From Alphaproteobacteria bacterium (GTDB lineage Bacteria > Pseudomonadota > Alphaproteobacteria > Micropepsales > Micropepsaceae): a stretch of 15,965 bases of DNA. The position numbers were made by a program, and so were the translations under genes. Under the pieces are notes generated by a model, which searched no databases, was not told the origin of the DNA, and worked only from the letters and a program-made list of their open reading frames with translations. Of the stretch, positions 6,332 to 14,324 are shown piece after piece. The number at the start of each line of letters is the position of its first letter. The stretch's first letter is position 1. The stretch covers positions 1 to 15,965 of the forward strand of contig JAGWRJ010000527.1 in assembly GCA_028869725.1 (NCBI GenBank). Direction: 5' to 3'.

Positions 6332-6378
6332 CCCCCAGATTCGTAGTCTGGTGCTCTATCCAGCTGAGCTACGGGCGC
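6302..6378 (-). tRNA. tRNA-Arg (anticodon ACG)
   Basis: The minus strand folds into a standard cloverleaf of 77 nt with encoded CCA. The acceptor arms are GCGCCCG (6378-6372) and CGGGCGC (6312-6306). The D-arm is GCTC/GAGC. The anticodon stem CCAGA/TCTGG holds the loop CTACGAA (anticodon ACG, reading CGU and, after A34 deamination to inosine, CGC/CGA). The T-arm is AGAGG-TTCGAAT-CCTTT, and the discriminator is G. The mobile element begins directly at its 3' end, which therefore is the likely attachment site. Confidence 0.97.
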
Positions 6379-6394
6379 CGAGCCAAGGGCGCAG

Positions 6395-6423
6395 AACCTA
6401 TTGGGGCCCGCGTGCAAAGGCAA
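6395..6423 (-). promoter_or_regulatory. Candidate promoter of tRNA-Arg
   Basis: On the minus strand TTGCCT (6423-6418) is followed after 17 nt by TAGGTT (6400-6395), ending 16 nt before the mature tRNA 5' end. The spacing is right and the hexamer match is moderate. The remaining bases up to about 6730 (roughly 350 nt before the lipoprotein gene) show no credible gene. Confidence 0.4.
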
Positions 6424-6739
6424 GCGCCCCGTTTCGCTTTTGGCACAGGCAGGGGGACAGACGCGCCGCCCGCGCGGGCCCTTCATGCCAAGTGCCCGCT
6501 CCGCCCACTAATTTCCGGGATTTGACAGTGCCTGCGCCCTTGTCCCGCGCCATGGGCGTCGGTAAGACTGCAGGTGGACCCGGCTGCGTCGCGCTTCGGG
6601 TCTTCTGGGCGTGCGGCGTGCAGGCGGAACCTCAGTCAGATATGGGGCAAAATCCGTGAAGGCACGGACGCGGTAGAAGCGGCAGGCTGGGGGCGGGGAT
6701 CGTCGCGACCGCCTGGCGAAGATCGGGCGGAGACCAGTG

Positions 6740-7927
6740 ATGAGGGGATTTCACGTGGTGCAGGCGGACAAGACACGGTCGCTGCGCTCGCTGGCCTTGC
6801 TGGCGTCGGCGATGACGATTGCCGTGGCATTGAGCGGCTGCAGCACGATCGACAACGCTCTATTCGGCGCCTCTGCGCCTCCACCGAGTGCCGCGCCATC
6901 CGCTCCGCCACCTCCGCAAGGCTTACCGGGCACCCAGTCAGCCAGCCTCGTCACCACGTCTGGAGAGACCTCCGAAGCTACCACGAGCGCACCCGGGACC
7001 ATTTCTCCGGTTCAGATTGCACCGGTGGAGGATACAGGAACCACAGTCGGCCACACGGTGATGGCACTGCGCAGTGATCTGTCCGCGATGCAGGATCAGA
7101 TCATGTCGGCGGCGAGCAAACTCAGCGACCTCGAATCATCCAATGCCCAGTTCGCTACCACGTATTTTGGTGACAAGGCACAAATCACCGCTCGTCTACA
7201 ACTGGGCACAACCCGCGGCAATCCGCATCTGGTGCAGAAATGGAATGCGGCTCAAAGCGCGCTCGATTCCCTGACCGGAAACATCAATGCGCTGAACAAT
7301 CTGGGCCAGCAGATCTCCGATATCTCAAGCCACGCGCATTACCTGCTCAATACCATACATGCGACTTATAATGTGTCGGGCGCGGTCGATGAAGACCATC
7401 GCCAGCTCGACGTACTCGATGATGAAACCAATCAGACCATCGTCATCATCGACCGATTGCTCACGCAGGCAACCGGCGACATCCAGCGCCAGACCGCCTA
7501 TGTCGCCACCGAACGCGGTAGCCTGACGACACTTGCCTCGGCGATTCAGAACGGTCAGCTCTATGGCGCCGGCGTCGGCGGTGTACTTGCGGCCGGCGCT
7601 CCTCCGGCTGCGGGCATTGCCGCGAACACGACACCACTCGTGACCATTCGCTTCGAACGCGCTCATGTCGCCTACAAGCAGATCCTGTATTCGGCCTTGC
7701 AGCAGGCACTGAAGGAGCGCCCAGAGGCGACCTTTTCCGTCGTCGCCATTTCCCCGACACGTGGCAGCGCCCCTGCCGTGCAGCTGGCGCAGACCCAAGC
7801 AGAACGGCATGCGCGGGAGGTATTACGCGCCATGACGTCAATGGGTATTCCAAGCGCCCGCCTGTCGCTATCATCGGCTACAGACCCGAATGTTCATGCA
7901 ACCGAAGTACGCGTCTTCGTTCACTGA
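6740..7927 (+). CDS. Predicted lipoprotein of unknown function
   Basis: A 395-residue protein. ATG 6740 is chosen because GGAG (6729-6732) lies 7 nt upstream. A basic stretch and a hydrophobic segment (LALLASAMTIAVALSGC) end in a lipobox with Cys34, so the mature protein should be lipid-anchored on the periplasmic side. A Pro/Ala/Ser/Thr-rich linker (about 40-90) leads to a mostly helical region (about 100-270: many Leu, Gln and Ser, possible coiled coils such as MALRSDLSAMQDQIMSAA). An Ala/Gly-rich hinge follows, then a C-terminal domain at 301-395 (VTIRFERAHVAYKQ, AQTQAERHAREVLRAM, ATEVRVFVH). That last pattern of a first strand, a helix ending in AxxVxxxL and a final strand resembles the OmpA-like peptidoglycan-binding fold, but the usual key residues are not clear. 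I do not recognise a named family. It stands alone, convergent with the peptidase gene. Confidence 0.8.
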   Translation: MRGFHVVQADKTRSLRSLALLASAMTIAVALSGCSTIDNALFGASAPPPSAAPSAPPPPQGLPGTQSASLVTTSGETSEATTSAPGTISPVQIAPVEDTGTTVGHTVMALRSDLSAMQDQIMSAASKLSDLESSNAQFATTYFGDKAQITARLQLGTTRGNPHLVQKWNAAQSALDSLTGNINALNNLGQQISDISSHAHYLLNTIHATYNVSGAVDEDHRQLDVLDDETNQTIVIIDRLLTQATGDIQRQTAYVATERGSLTTLASAIQNGQLYGAGVGGVLAAGAPPAAGIAANTTPLVTIRFERAHVAYKQILYSALQQALKERPEATFSVVAISPTRGSAPAVQLAQTQAERHAREVLRAMTSMGIPSARLSLSSATDPNVHATEVRVFVH

Positions 7928-8051
7928 GCTGCAGTACCTTAGCGGAAGCGGGAAGCCGGATTAGTGCGGCGGTACCGGACATGAAGATAGGCTGACCGAC
8001 GCGCACTCCGTTCTCCAAGCCCGCTGCGGGACAAGGTGTACGAGGCTGTGT

Positions 8052-9065
8052 TCACTTCCTGAAACGGTCTTGATAGCTCGTCAGCCGGCCTAGTGACTGG
8101 GCTTCATAGACGCCACGGGCGATCGCGCGCGCAAGACAATCTGCAGCAGCTTGACCGATCCGCATGATACTGACTGCGTCCCTGCCTGTACGCGCCACGC
8201 TTCCCGTCGACATCGCAAACACAAGATCACCGTCAAAAGGCGTGTGCACCGGACGCAGAGCACGGGCAAAACCATCGGCGGCCATGATCGCAATCCGCTT
8301 GAGTTCAAGCTGATCGACGGCCGCGTCTGTCGCGACAACGGCAATGGTGGTGTTTGCGCCAGCCCGCGCACCAAGTTTCATGTCGGATGGCAGTTCGGCA
8401 AGGACCGCCGGAAAATCTGCACCAGGACGCCGGCCGCCAAACTCGCCCTGCTGTTCGAATGGCCAGGCCCAAAACACGTCGCTTTCCGGCATCACAGCCG
8501 AGCCCACGGAGTTCACGGCTACAAGCGCACCAACCGTGGACCCGTCCGCCATCCGCCAGGACGCACTGCCCAACCCGCCTTTCAGCCGTCCCGACGCAGC
8601 TCCCATGCCGGCGCCGACATTGCCCAGGGCAAAATCCTTTCCGGCCCGCTCTGCAGCGGCACGGCCAAGCCTGCGATAGGGAGGCTCCTCGCCCCAATCC
8701 TTGTCGCCACCGTTGTTCAAGTCAAAAAGAATGGCCCCACAGACAACCGGCACCCGAGGTGCCCCCGGGGCAATCTCGAACCCCTGCCCCTGCCCACGCA
8801 GAAACGACTGTACACCGCCCACCGCATCGTTGCCGAACGCCGAACCACCCGAGAGGCAAATTCCATTAATAGCTGCAACCAGGTTTTCGGGTTCGAGGAC
8901 AGCCACGTCCCGTGTTCCAGGCGCACCACCGCGTATGTCAACTGCTGCGCAGAAGGGCTGCTCTGCCAGGATCACCGTGACACCGCTGCGCAGGCGTTCG
9001 TCTTCGGCATTGCCGACCCTGAGCCCGGCGACATCGGTGATGAGATTTCGCGGTCCTGCCGTCAT
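8052..9065 (-). CDS. P1 family peptidase (DmpA/BapA-like, L-aminopeptidase/D-esterase fold, S58)
   Basis: A 337-residue protein. Family signs are the beginning NLITDVAGLRVGNAED (7-22), TVILAEQPFCAAVDIRGGAPGTRD (30-53), NGICLSGGSAFGNDAVGGV (67-85), ALGNVGAGMGAASGRLKGG (146-164) and GANTTIAVVATDA (236-248). Members cut themselves into two chains; by alignment from memory with DmpA the cut here would be Asn238-Thr239, leaving Thr239 as the N-terminal nucleophile. They act as aminopeptidases on small peptides, amides or beta-peptides; the substrate here is unknown. No signal peptide is seen, so it is probably cytoplasmic. It is the last gene of a minus-strand operon, 9 bases after the tam stop. 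Confidence 0.93.
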   Translation of the reverse strand: MTAGPRNLITDVAGLRVGNAEDERLRSGVTVILAEQPFCAAVDIRGGAPGTRDVAVLEPENLVAAINGICLSGGSAFGNDAVGGVQSFLRGQGQGFEIAPGAPRVPVVCGAILFDLNNGGDKDWGEEPPYRRLGRAAAERAGKDFALGNVGAGMGAASGRLKGGLGSASWRMADGSTVGALVAVNSVGSAVMPESDVFWAWPFEQQGEFGGRRPGADFPAVLAELPSDMKLGARAGANTTIAVVATDAAVDQLELKRIAIMAADGFARALRPVHTPFDGDLVFAMSTGSVARTGRDAVSIMRIGQAAADCLARAIARGVYEAQSLGRLTSYQDRFRK

Positions 9066-9074
9066 TTGCCCACG

Positions 9075-9842
9075 CTAACGCGCCGTGGCGACGATGAACA
9101 GGCGCCGGAATGCAAACAGTGTCGCGCCACTTGCACGACGCGGATAAGCGCGTGCCAGGGCTGCACGATAGGCGTCCAGAAATTCCGTGCGCGCGGGCTC
9201 GGCCAGAGCCTGAGCAAAAGGGCGCAGGCTCGTCCCGCTCATCCAGTGATAGACGGCGTCCTCACCGTCGAGCACCTGCACATAGATCGTCTCCCACAGA
9301 TCGATGCGGTGGGCATGAGGCTCCAGAATCTGAAAATACTGCTCGGGCGAGCAGACATGGCTCGCATCCTGCACGCTGTCAAAACAGTGTGCCCAGGCTT
9401 TGCCCGTCGCGATGGAGCGGATCAGGGTGTGACTTGGTTGGTCAAAGTTGCGCGGCATCTGCACTGCAAGCGTGCCCCCGGCGGCCAGAGTCTGCATCAG
9501 CTTCGGCAAAACGCGCGCATGGTCACCAATCCACTGCAACGTCGCATTGGAAAAAAGGACGTCATAGCGGGTCTTGGGCTGCCACGCAGTCAGATCGGCC
9601 TGACACCATTGCGCGGGAACCGCGCTTGCACGCGCCGCATCCAGCATCTCGGCAGACGAATCGATGCCGACGAGCGCCGCGTTCGGCCATCGCGCCGCCA
9701 AAAGCGCGGTCGAATTTCCGGGTCCGCATCCCAGATCGGCGATAGTCTGCGGCGCGCTGACGTCGATGCGCGCGAGCAGTTCGCGCGCCGGGCGGGTGCG
9801 CTCGGCCGCAAAGGCAAGGTAGACATCAGGATCCCACGCCAT
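9075..9842 (-). CDS. tam: Trans-aconitate 2-methyltransferase
   Basis: A 255-residue class I SAM-dependent methyltransferase. Motif I is IADLGCGPGNST (33-44), followed by an acidic residue at the end of the second strand (VGIDSSAEMLDAAR), the D in QADLTAW and the FSNATLQWI motif typical of Tam. The start MAWDPDVYLAFAAERTRPARELLARI and the ending GATLFAFRRLFIVATAR also fit Tam in length and sequence. Tam methylates trans-aconitate, an inhibitory by-product of cis-aconitate, and so protects the citric acid cycle. The gene starts two bases after the histidine kinase stop, so the two are likely translated from one mRNA. The ATG at 9842 fits the family start. Other small carboxylate methyltransferases cannot be excluded. 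Confidence 0.9.
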   Translation of the reverse strand: MAWDPDVYLAFAAERTRPARELLARIDVSAPQTIADLGCGPGNSTALLAARWPNAALVGIDSSAEMLDAARASAVPAQWCQADLTAWQPKTRYDVLFSNATLQWIGDHARVLPKLMQTLAAGGTLAVQMPRNFDQPSHTLIRSIATGKAWAHCFDSVQDASHVCSPEQYFQILEPHAHRIDLWETIYVQVLDGEDAVYHWMSGTSLRPFAQALAEPARTEFLDAYRAALARAYPRRASGATLFAFRRLFIVATAR

Positions 9843-9844
9843 CT

Positions 9845-11263
9845 CTAACTCCGATCGGGAATGACAATACGAAAGCGCGTGCCCGAGGTATCGCTCACCA
9901 CAAGGCTTACGTCTCCACCATGGGCCCGGGCCAGTTCGCGACTGATCGCCAAACCAAGTCCGGTCCCCCCGCTGCGCGCAGCGCTGGCAAAGGGCTGGAA
10001 GAGGCGGGCCTCAGCGCCTTGCGGAAGTCCCGGCCCGTTGTCGGCGATATCAATGCGCACGACACCATCGCTCCTGATGGCGCTTACCTCAACCGCACCA
10101 CCTTCAGCCACGGCTTCAACGGCGTTGCGCAGGAGATTCAGGAGAATGCGATAAAGCTGATCGGGATCAGCATCAATCTCAAGCTCGGGAGCGATGGCAT
10201 CGCTAAGTCGTACGCGCTTGTGCCCCGAGCCGGCCAGCGCCGCTTCAGCGGCTTCGGCCACGAGCGGTTCCAGGGCAAGCATCCGCCGGGCAGGCGGACC
10301 TTCGTCGGCGCGCCCATACCGCATGGTATTGGTGGCCAGCGCCACCGCGCGGTCGATCGAGCCGACGAGCCGCGGTGCAAGGCGCTTGACCACGGGATCC
10401 TCACTGTCACGCAGACGGTCGGACGCAAGCTGTGCACTGGCCAGAATGTTGCGCAGATCGTGCTGGATCTTGGCCACGGCTGCACCCAGAGTGGCAAGGC
10501 GACCCTTCTGCTGCAAAAAGCCGTAGATCTCCCGCTGCATGGCTCCAAGCTCACGCTCGGTTATGCCGATTTCATCACGCCGTGGTGATGAGCTGATGAT
10601 ACGCGCCGGATCTTCCGGATTGGCCCGAAACGCGACCATGGCCTGGGCGATACGTCGCATGGGCCTCACAAAACTGCGATAGAGACTGACGAAAACCAGA
10701 ACGGCGGTCATCAGGGAGACAAACAGCGCTAGCGCCAGGATGCGCCGGGCGTAAGCTGCGAGCTTGGCACGGATGCTGGCGTCACCCACCAGGACTTCGA
10801 CGGTCTGGGCACCAGGGATACGGGTACGCGCGATGACGTGAACCACGGGGTTGCCGTGGCTCAGCAGGCAATCCAGAGCGTTGTAGATTTCGCGAAAGAA
10901 ATCCTCATGGCGCAGATCAATGGTCACATTGATCTTCCTGGGCATTTGCGTCACCAGAAACAGCTCACGCTGCTCGGGACGCTTGAGCATCACCGCGCTC
11001 GCTCCGGCGCGCGCCAAAAGTTCACTGCGAAGACGCGCGGAGAGGGATTTGTCGCCCAGTTCCGTAAAGGGAAGAATTGCAATCTCCGCCGATTCGATGT
11101 GCTGGGAAAGCAACGCCCGGTGATAGCTGGCGATCGAGGGTAGGAAGATCACCCCTTCGGTCACCATCACGAAGAGAAGCGTCAGCAGAAGCAACCGGCC
11201 CGACAGGCTGTGGACCGCGAGCTCGTAGCCGGCTTTCAGGCGCGCGCGGATGGCCTCGAACAT
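9845..11263 (-). CDS. Membrane sensor histidine kinase
   Basis: A 472-residue protein from ATG 11263. Transmembrane segment 1 is about 22-45 (LLLLTLLFVMVTEGVIFLP), a periplasmic sensor region about 46-173, and segment 2 about 174-195 (ILALALFVSLMTAVLVFVSLY). A HAMP-like linker follows (RSFVRPMRRIAQAM). The dimerisation domain has KIQHDLRN with the phospho-acceptor His268. The ATPase domain has the N box LLNLLRNAVEA (Asn380), G1 box DIADNGPGLP (406-414), F box LFQPF (421-425) and G2 box GGTGLGLAI (432-440). All catalytic boxes are present. The frame stays open up to 11491, but that part is Arg-rich and unlike a protein, so the shorter start is preferred; no clear ribosome site marks it. No response regulator gene is next to it. 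It leads an operon with tam and the peptidase. Confidence 0.93.
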   Translation of the reverse strand: MFEAIRARLKAGYELAVHSLSGRLLLLTLLFVMVTEGVIFLPSIASYHRALLSQHIESAEIAILPFTELGDKSLSARLRSELLARAGASAVMLKRPEQRELFLVTQMPRKINVTIDLRHEDFFREIYNALDCLLSHGNPVVHVIARTRIPGAQTVEVLVGDASIRAKLAAYARRILALALFVSLMTAVLVFVSLYRSFVRPMRRIAQAMVAFRANPEDPARIISSSPRRDEIGITERELGAMQREIYGFLQQKGRLATLGAAVAKIQHDLRNILASAQLASDRLRDSEDPVVKRLAPRLVGSIDRAVALATNTMRYGRADEGPPARRMLALEPLVAEAAEAALAGSGHKRVRLSDAIAPELEIDADPDQLYRILLNLLRNAVEAVAEGGAVEVSAIRSDGVVRIDIADNGPGLPQGAEARLFQPFASAARSGGTGLGLAISRELARAHGGDVSLVVSDTSGTRFRIVIPDRS

Positions 11264-11554
11264 CGGTGCATCAAGCACCAAGCCCGGCCTAAAATGAAGC
11301 CTGCGGGATCTTCTTCTGAAGCCAGGCCCAGGAGCCGCAGCCTGCCTGACGCGCGAACGCCGCAGTCTGCCTCCTCGTCCGGCAACTTCGCCCTGGTGCA
11401 CCTCGTATCGCCCCGATCTGGCGCGCGGATCGGGCCTCGCGCGCCGGCCTTCACCCTGCTTTAGCCCAGGCCGGCCCTGCCACGCCATCACCTCGGCCGA
11501 AAGCTCGCCCGCTTTGACCTGGCGATCAGAAAATCCTGCCGGACAGACAGGTGG
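11264..11554. other. Intergenic region between the divergent kinase and rpmH
   Basis: About 290 bases between divergent genes. Open frames exist on both strands but give Arg/Pro/Gly-rich, low-complexity translations with no recognisable family. The 5' end and promoter of the kinase operon should lie here; I see no convincing minus-strand hexamers. Confidence 0.5.
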
Positions 11555-11583
11555 TTGACAGGGTCAGGCCCGCTGACTAGAAC
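11555..11583 (+). promoter_or_regulatory. Sigma70-type promoter of the rpmH operon
   Basis: TTGACA at 11555-11560, a 17-nt spacer and TAGAAC at 11578-11583. The -35 is perfect and the -10 matches at four of six positions. It lies 43 bases before the rpmH start, as expected for a strongly expressed ribosomal protein gene. Confidence 0.8.
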
Positions 11584-11626
11584 CCCCGCTCTCATCGCAA
11601 TGGGGCACACCCCCTGGAGCAGGGCC

Positions 11627-11761
11627 ATGAAACGCACCTATCAACCTTCCAAGCTCGTGCGCAAGCGCCGTCATGGTTTTCGTTCCCGCATGGCAACCAA
11701 GGCCGGTCGCCAGGTGCTTTCCCGCCGCCGTGCCCACGGCCGCAAAAGACTGTCTGCCTGA
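11627..11761 (+). CDS. rpmH: 50S ribosomal protein L34
   Basis: A 44-residue, very basic protein: MKRTYQPSKLVRKRRHGFR at the start and GRQVLSRRRAHGRKRLSA at the end, which is the L34 pattern at its normal length. GGAG at 11616-11619 lies 7 nt before the ATG. L34 is a late-binding component of the large ribosomal subunit. It leads the conserved rpmH-rnpA-yidD-yidC-engB block, so promoter strength here likely sets expression of the whole group. Confidence 0.98.
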   Translation: MKRTYQPSKLVRKRRHGFRSRMATKAGRQVLSRRRAHGRKRLSA

Positions 11762-11858
11762 GAAGACCGTGGCGGGCAGATCCCCGCCTGAGGCGGCATC
11801 ATCCCTTTCTGCCGCGGCCGATCGCGGCCTTCCGCCCCACCCTGGCGCAACCCGGCTG

Positions 11859-12257
11859 ATGCTGTGCGGCCTGCCCAAGCGCGCCGATTTCCTGCGTGCC
11901 CAGAAGGGGGTTCGGCGCCGCGAAGCCGGGCTTATCCTGGAGGCATGCCCTACTCCGGCGGCACTGCTCAGGCCCCTGTCGGTACGGGTGGGCTTTACCG
12001 CCAGCCGCAAGGTCGGTGGGGCCGTGGCTCGCAATCGTGCCAAAAGGCGATTGCGGGCGGCAGCTGCGGCCTTGCTTCCCCTTTATGCTCACGAAGGCAA
12101 TGACTATGTTCTCGTGGCCAAGACAGAGACGCTGAGCCGGCCCTTTGGCGACCTGCTTGCCGATCTGGCCGGCGCCATCCAGGCAGCCAATCGCCGTCTG
12201 GGACCGCCACCGCCGGGCGGCCGCGATGACCGCGGCCCAGGCCAAAGCCGAGACTGA
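11859..12257 (+). CDS. rnpA: Ribonuclease P protein component
   Basis: A 132-residue protein from ATG 11859. LPKRADFLRAQKG (5-17) is the usual beginning after the start, LSVRVGFTASRKVGGAVARNRAKRRLRAA (40-68) holds the RNR motif that contacts RNase P RNA and pre-tRNA, and DYVLVAKTETLSRPFGDLLADL (82-103) is the typical C-terminal half. The protein helps the catalytic RNA mature tRNA 5' ends. The tail after about 115 is Gly/Arg-rich. There is no strong ribosome site at 11859, and the frame is open upstream to an ATG at 11673 inside rpmH, so a longer form is possible. A 97-nt gap separates this start from rpmH. Confidence 0.95.
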   Translation: MLCGLPKRADFLRAQKGVRRREAGLILEACPTPAALLRPLSVRVGFTASRKVGGAVARNRAKRRLRAAAAALLPLYAHEGNDYVLVAKTETLSRPFGDLLADLAGAIQAANRRLGPPPPGGRDDRGPGQSRD

Positions 12258-12543
12258 CATGTTTTTCATGACCCTTTTCGCGGGCGGAATGCGTAAGGTT
12301 GCGACAGCGATTTTGCTCGCACCCATTTTTGCCTATCGGCTTCTGCTTTCACCGCTTCTGCCGCCCGCATGCCGCTTTCAGCCCACCTGTTCGGCTTACG
12401 CCATTGAGGCCATCAAGCGCCATGGACCGGTCTTCGGTCTGCTGCTTGCTCTGCGCCGCATTGGCCGCTGCCACCCCATTTCCTGGCTCGGCGGTTCGTC
12501 GGGCTTTGACCCCGTCCCGCCCAAGGCTTCTATCCGTCGATGA
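12226..12543 (+). CDS. yidD: Membrane protein insertion efficiency factor YidD
   Basis: A 105-residue protein from ATG 12226, overlapping the rnpA end by 32 bases; ATG 12259 or ATG 12289 are alternative starts, and the conserved part begins only near MRKVATAILLAPIFAYRLLLSPL. The family signature is clear: CRFQPTCSAYAIEAIKRHG (49-67), then GRCHPISWLGGSSGFDPVP (80-98). The amphipathic N-terminal segment attaches it to the inner face of the cytoplasmic membrane, where it assists YidC-dependent insertion. It overlaps yidC by four bases (ATGA), the normal arrangement. Confidence 0.93.
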   Translation: MTAAQAKAETDMFFMTLFAGGMRKVATAILLAPIFAYRLLLSPLLPPACRFQPTCSAYAIEAIKRHGPVFGLLLALRRIGRCHPISWLGGSSGFDPVPPKASIRR

Positions 12544-14324
12544 ACGAAAATCGTAATCTTCTGCTCGCCGTTATCCTGTCCGCTGCTGTGCTGTTCGGCT
12601 GGCAATATTTTATGCCTGGCCAACAGCCGAAGACCGGACCCCACGCCCCTGCCCAGACGCACCGGGTGGTCGCCGCGCCCTCGACACCGACCGGTGCCGT
12701 GCATGCTGCCTCCAGCATGAGCATGGCCCAGGCCCTTGCCACGTCTGGACCGCGCATCGTCATCGACACGCCGTCCGTTGACGGCACCCTGCGCCTCAAA
12801 GGCGCCCGTTTCGACGACCTGAAACTGAAGCATTATCATTCGACCATCGACCCCAAGAGCCCGCAGATCGACCTGCTGGCGCCTGAAGCCACGGCGCATC
12901 CCTATTACTCGGTGTTCGGCTGGGTCGCTGCGCCTGGACAACATATCGCCACGCCTGGCGCCGATACGCCTTGGAAGCTCGTTCATGGCGAACGCCTGAC
13001 GCCACAGACTCCGATCACACTGAGCTGGAATGATGGCCAGGGGCTCGTGTTTACCCGCACGATCTCGGTCGATGACAATTACATGTTCACCATCCGCGAT
13101 CGCGTCACCAACACCGGCAATACACCGGTGACATTGTTTCCCTATGCCTATGTGGCCCGCGAAAACCCGCCAGAGACCAAAAGCTCGTGGTACCTGCATC
13201 AGGGTTTCATCGGCGTCGCCGACGGGAGCGAAAAAGATGCCGATTATTCCGACTTCAAGGGCGGCAAGCCGCCACAGGACTACACGTCAAAGGGCGGCTG
13301 GTTTGGCATTACCGACAAATACTGGATGGCGGCGGTCATTCCTCCCCAGAACGTCCATCTTGCAGCAGCCTATCGGGCGGTCGCCGGCGCCCATAGCACA
13401 GCCTATCAGGCTGATTACCGCCTCTCGGCACAGACGATCGCACCGCACGAGAGCCTGAGCCTCGAGCAGCACCTGTTTGCAGGCGCAAAAGTCGTCCAGC
13501 TGCTCGACCACTATGCGAACAAGCTGGGCATTACGCATTTTGACTTGGCAGTGGACTGGGGTTGGTTCTGGTTCTTCACCAAGCCCATCTTCTTCCTGCT
13601 CGACACGTTCTATCACTGGGTCGGCAATTTTGGCGTCGCAATCCTGTTGCTCACAGTCACCATCAAGCTCGCCTTCTTTCCGCTTGCCAACGCCTCGTTC
13701 AAGTCCATGAGCAAGATGAAGAAGCTGCAGCCGGAGATGGAGCGGATCCGGGAGCGCTTTGCTGATGACAAACAGCGCCAGCAACAGGAACTGATGGAAT
13801 TCTACAAGCGTGAGAAGGTCAATCCAGTATCAGGTTGCCTTCCTATGCTGATCCAGATGCCCGTGTTCTTCTCGCTCTACAAGGTGCTCTACGTCACAAT
13901 CGAAATGCGCCATGCACCGTTCTTCGGCTGGATCCACGATCTGTCTGCGCCAGATCCGACCTCGATCCTCAATCTGTTCGGACTGCTTCCCTACCACGTG
14001 CCATTGTGGATTCCGGCCTTCCTGTCGATCGGAATCTGGCCAATCCTGATGGGCTTCACGCAGTTTCTGAGTACGAGACTCAATCCAGCGCCGGCCGATC
14101 CCATCCAGGCACAGATGTTCACCTTTATGCCCATCATCTTCACATTCATGATGGCAGGGTTTCCGGCCGGTCTGGTGATCTACTGGACGTGGAACAATCT
14201 GCTCACGGCGATGCAGCAATACGTGGTCATGCGTCGCCAGGGCGTCGAAATCCATCTGGTCGAAAATCTCAAGCTGCGGCAGATGGCAGGGCGCCTGTCT
14301 GCTCTCATTGGTCGAGGCGGATGA
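12540..14324 (+). CDS. yidC: Membrane protein insertase YidC (Oxa1/Alb3 family)
   Basis: A 594-residue protein. An N-terminal anchor (NLLLAVILSAAVLFGWQYF, 6-24) is followed by an Ala/Pro-rich linker and the periplasmic domain (about 70-340), then the conserved 60KD_IMP core with five membrane segments (about 345-565). The core has TIKLAFFPLANASFKSMSKM (374-392), a charged cytoplasmic loop (KKLQPEMERIRERFADDKQ), NPVSGCLPMLIQMPVFFSLY (428-447) and FPAGLVIYWTWNNLLTAMQQ (541-560). Lys376 stands where E. coli has the groove Arg. YidC inserts and folds inner-membrane proteins alone or with SecYEG. Length fits the Gram-negative form. It overlaps yidD by four bases at its start and engB by four bases at its end. 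Confidence 0.98.
   Translation: MNENRNLLLAVILSAAVLFGWQYFMPGQQPKTGPHAPAQTHRVVAAPSTPTGAVHAASSMSMAQALATSGPRIVIDTPSVDGTLRLKGARFDDLKLKHYHSTIDPKSPQIDLLAPEATAHPYYSVFGWVAAPGQHIATPGADTPWKLVHGERLTPQTPITLSWNDGQGLVFTRTISVDDNYMFTIRDRVTNTGNTPVTLFPYAYVARENPPETKSSWYLHQGFIGVADGSEKDADYSDFKGGKPPQDYTSKGGWFGITDKYWMAAVIPPQNVHLAAAYRAVAGAHSTAYQADYRLSAQTIAPHESLSLEQHLFAGAKVVQLLDHYANKLGITHFDLAVDWGWFWFFTKPIFFLLDTFYHWVGNFGVAILLLTVTIKLAFFPLANASFKSMSKMKKLQPEMERIRERFADDKQRQQQELMEFYKREKVNPVSGCLPMLIQMPVFFSLYKVLYVTIEMRHAPFFGWIHDLSAPDPTSILNLFGLLPYHVPLWIPAFLSIGIWPILMGFTQFLSTRLNPAPADPIQAQMFTFMPIIFTFMMAGFPAGLVIYWTWNNLLTAMQQYVVMRRQGVEIHLVENLKLRQMAGRLSALIGRGG

Noticed and set aside
6522..6568. Promoter for the lipoprotein gene (TTGACA at 6522, or TTGTCC at 6540 with TAAGAC at 6563)
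   Set aside because: The TTGACA has no -10 at suitable spacing and the second pair matches poorly, so neither is firm enough to list.
7928..8051. Terminator between the convergent lipoprotein and peptidase genes
   Set aside because: Only short GC pairings such as CCCG-CTG-CGGG are seen, with no T run, so no terminator is called.
8151..9848. Plus-strand frame of 565 codons
   Set aside because: It lies antisense to the peptidase and tam genes, both clearly recognised, and its translation has no family features.
11264..11491. N-terminal extension of the histidine kinase by 76 residues
   Set aside because: Arg/Gly/Pro-rich and not protein-like; the membrane segment and family start fit ATG 11263.
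13835..14320. Long upstream extension of engB
   Set aside because: It is a shadow of yidC; the ATG at 14321 overlapping the yidC stop is the standard start.
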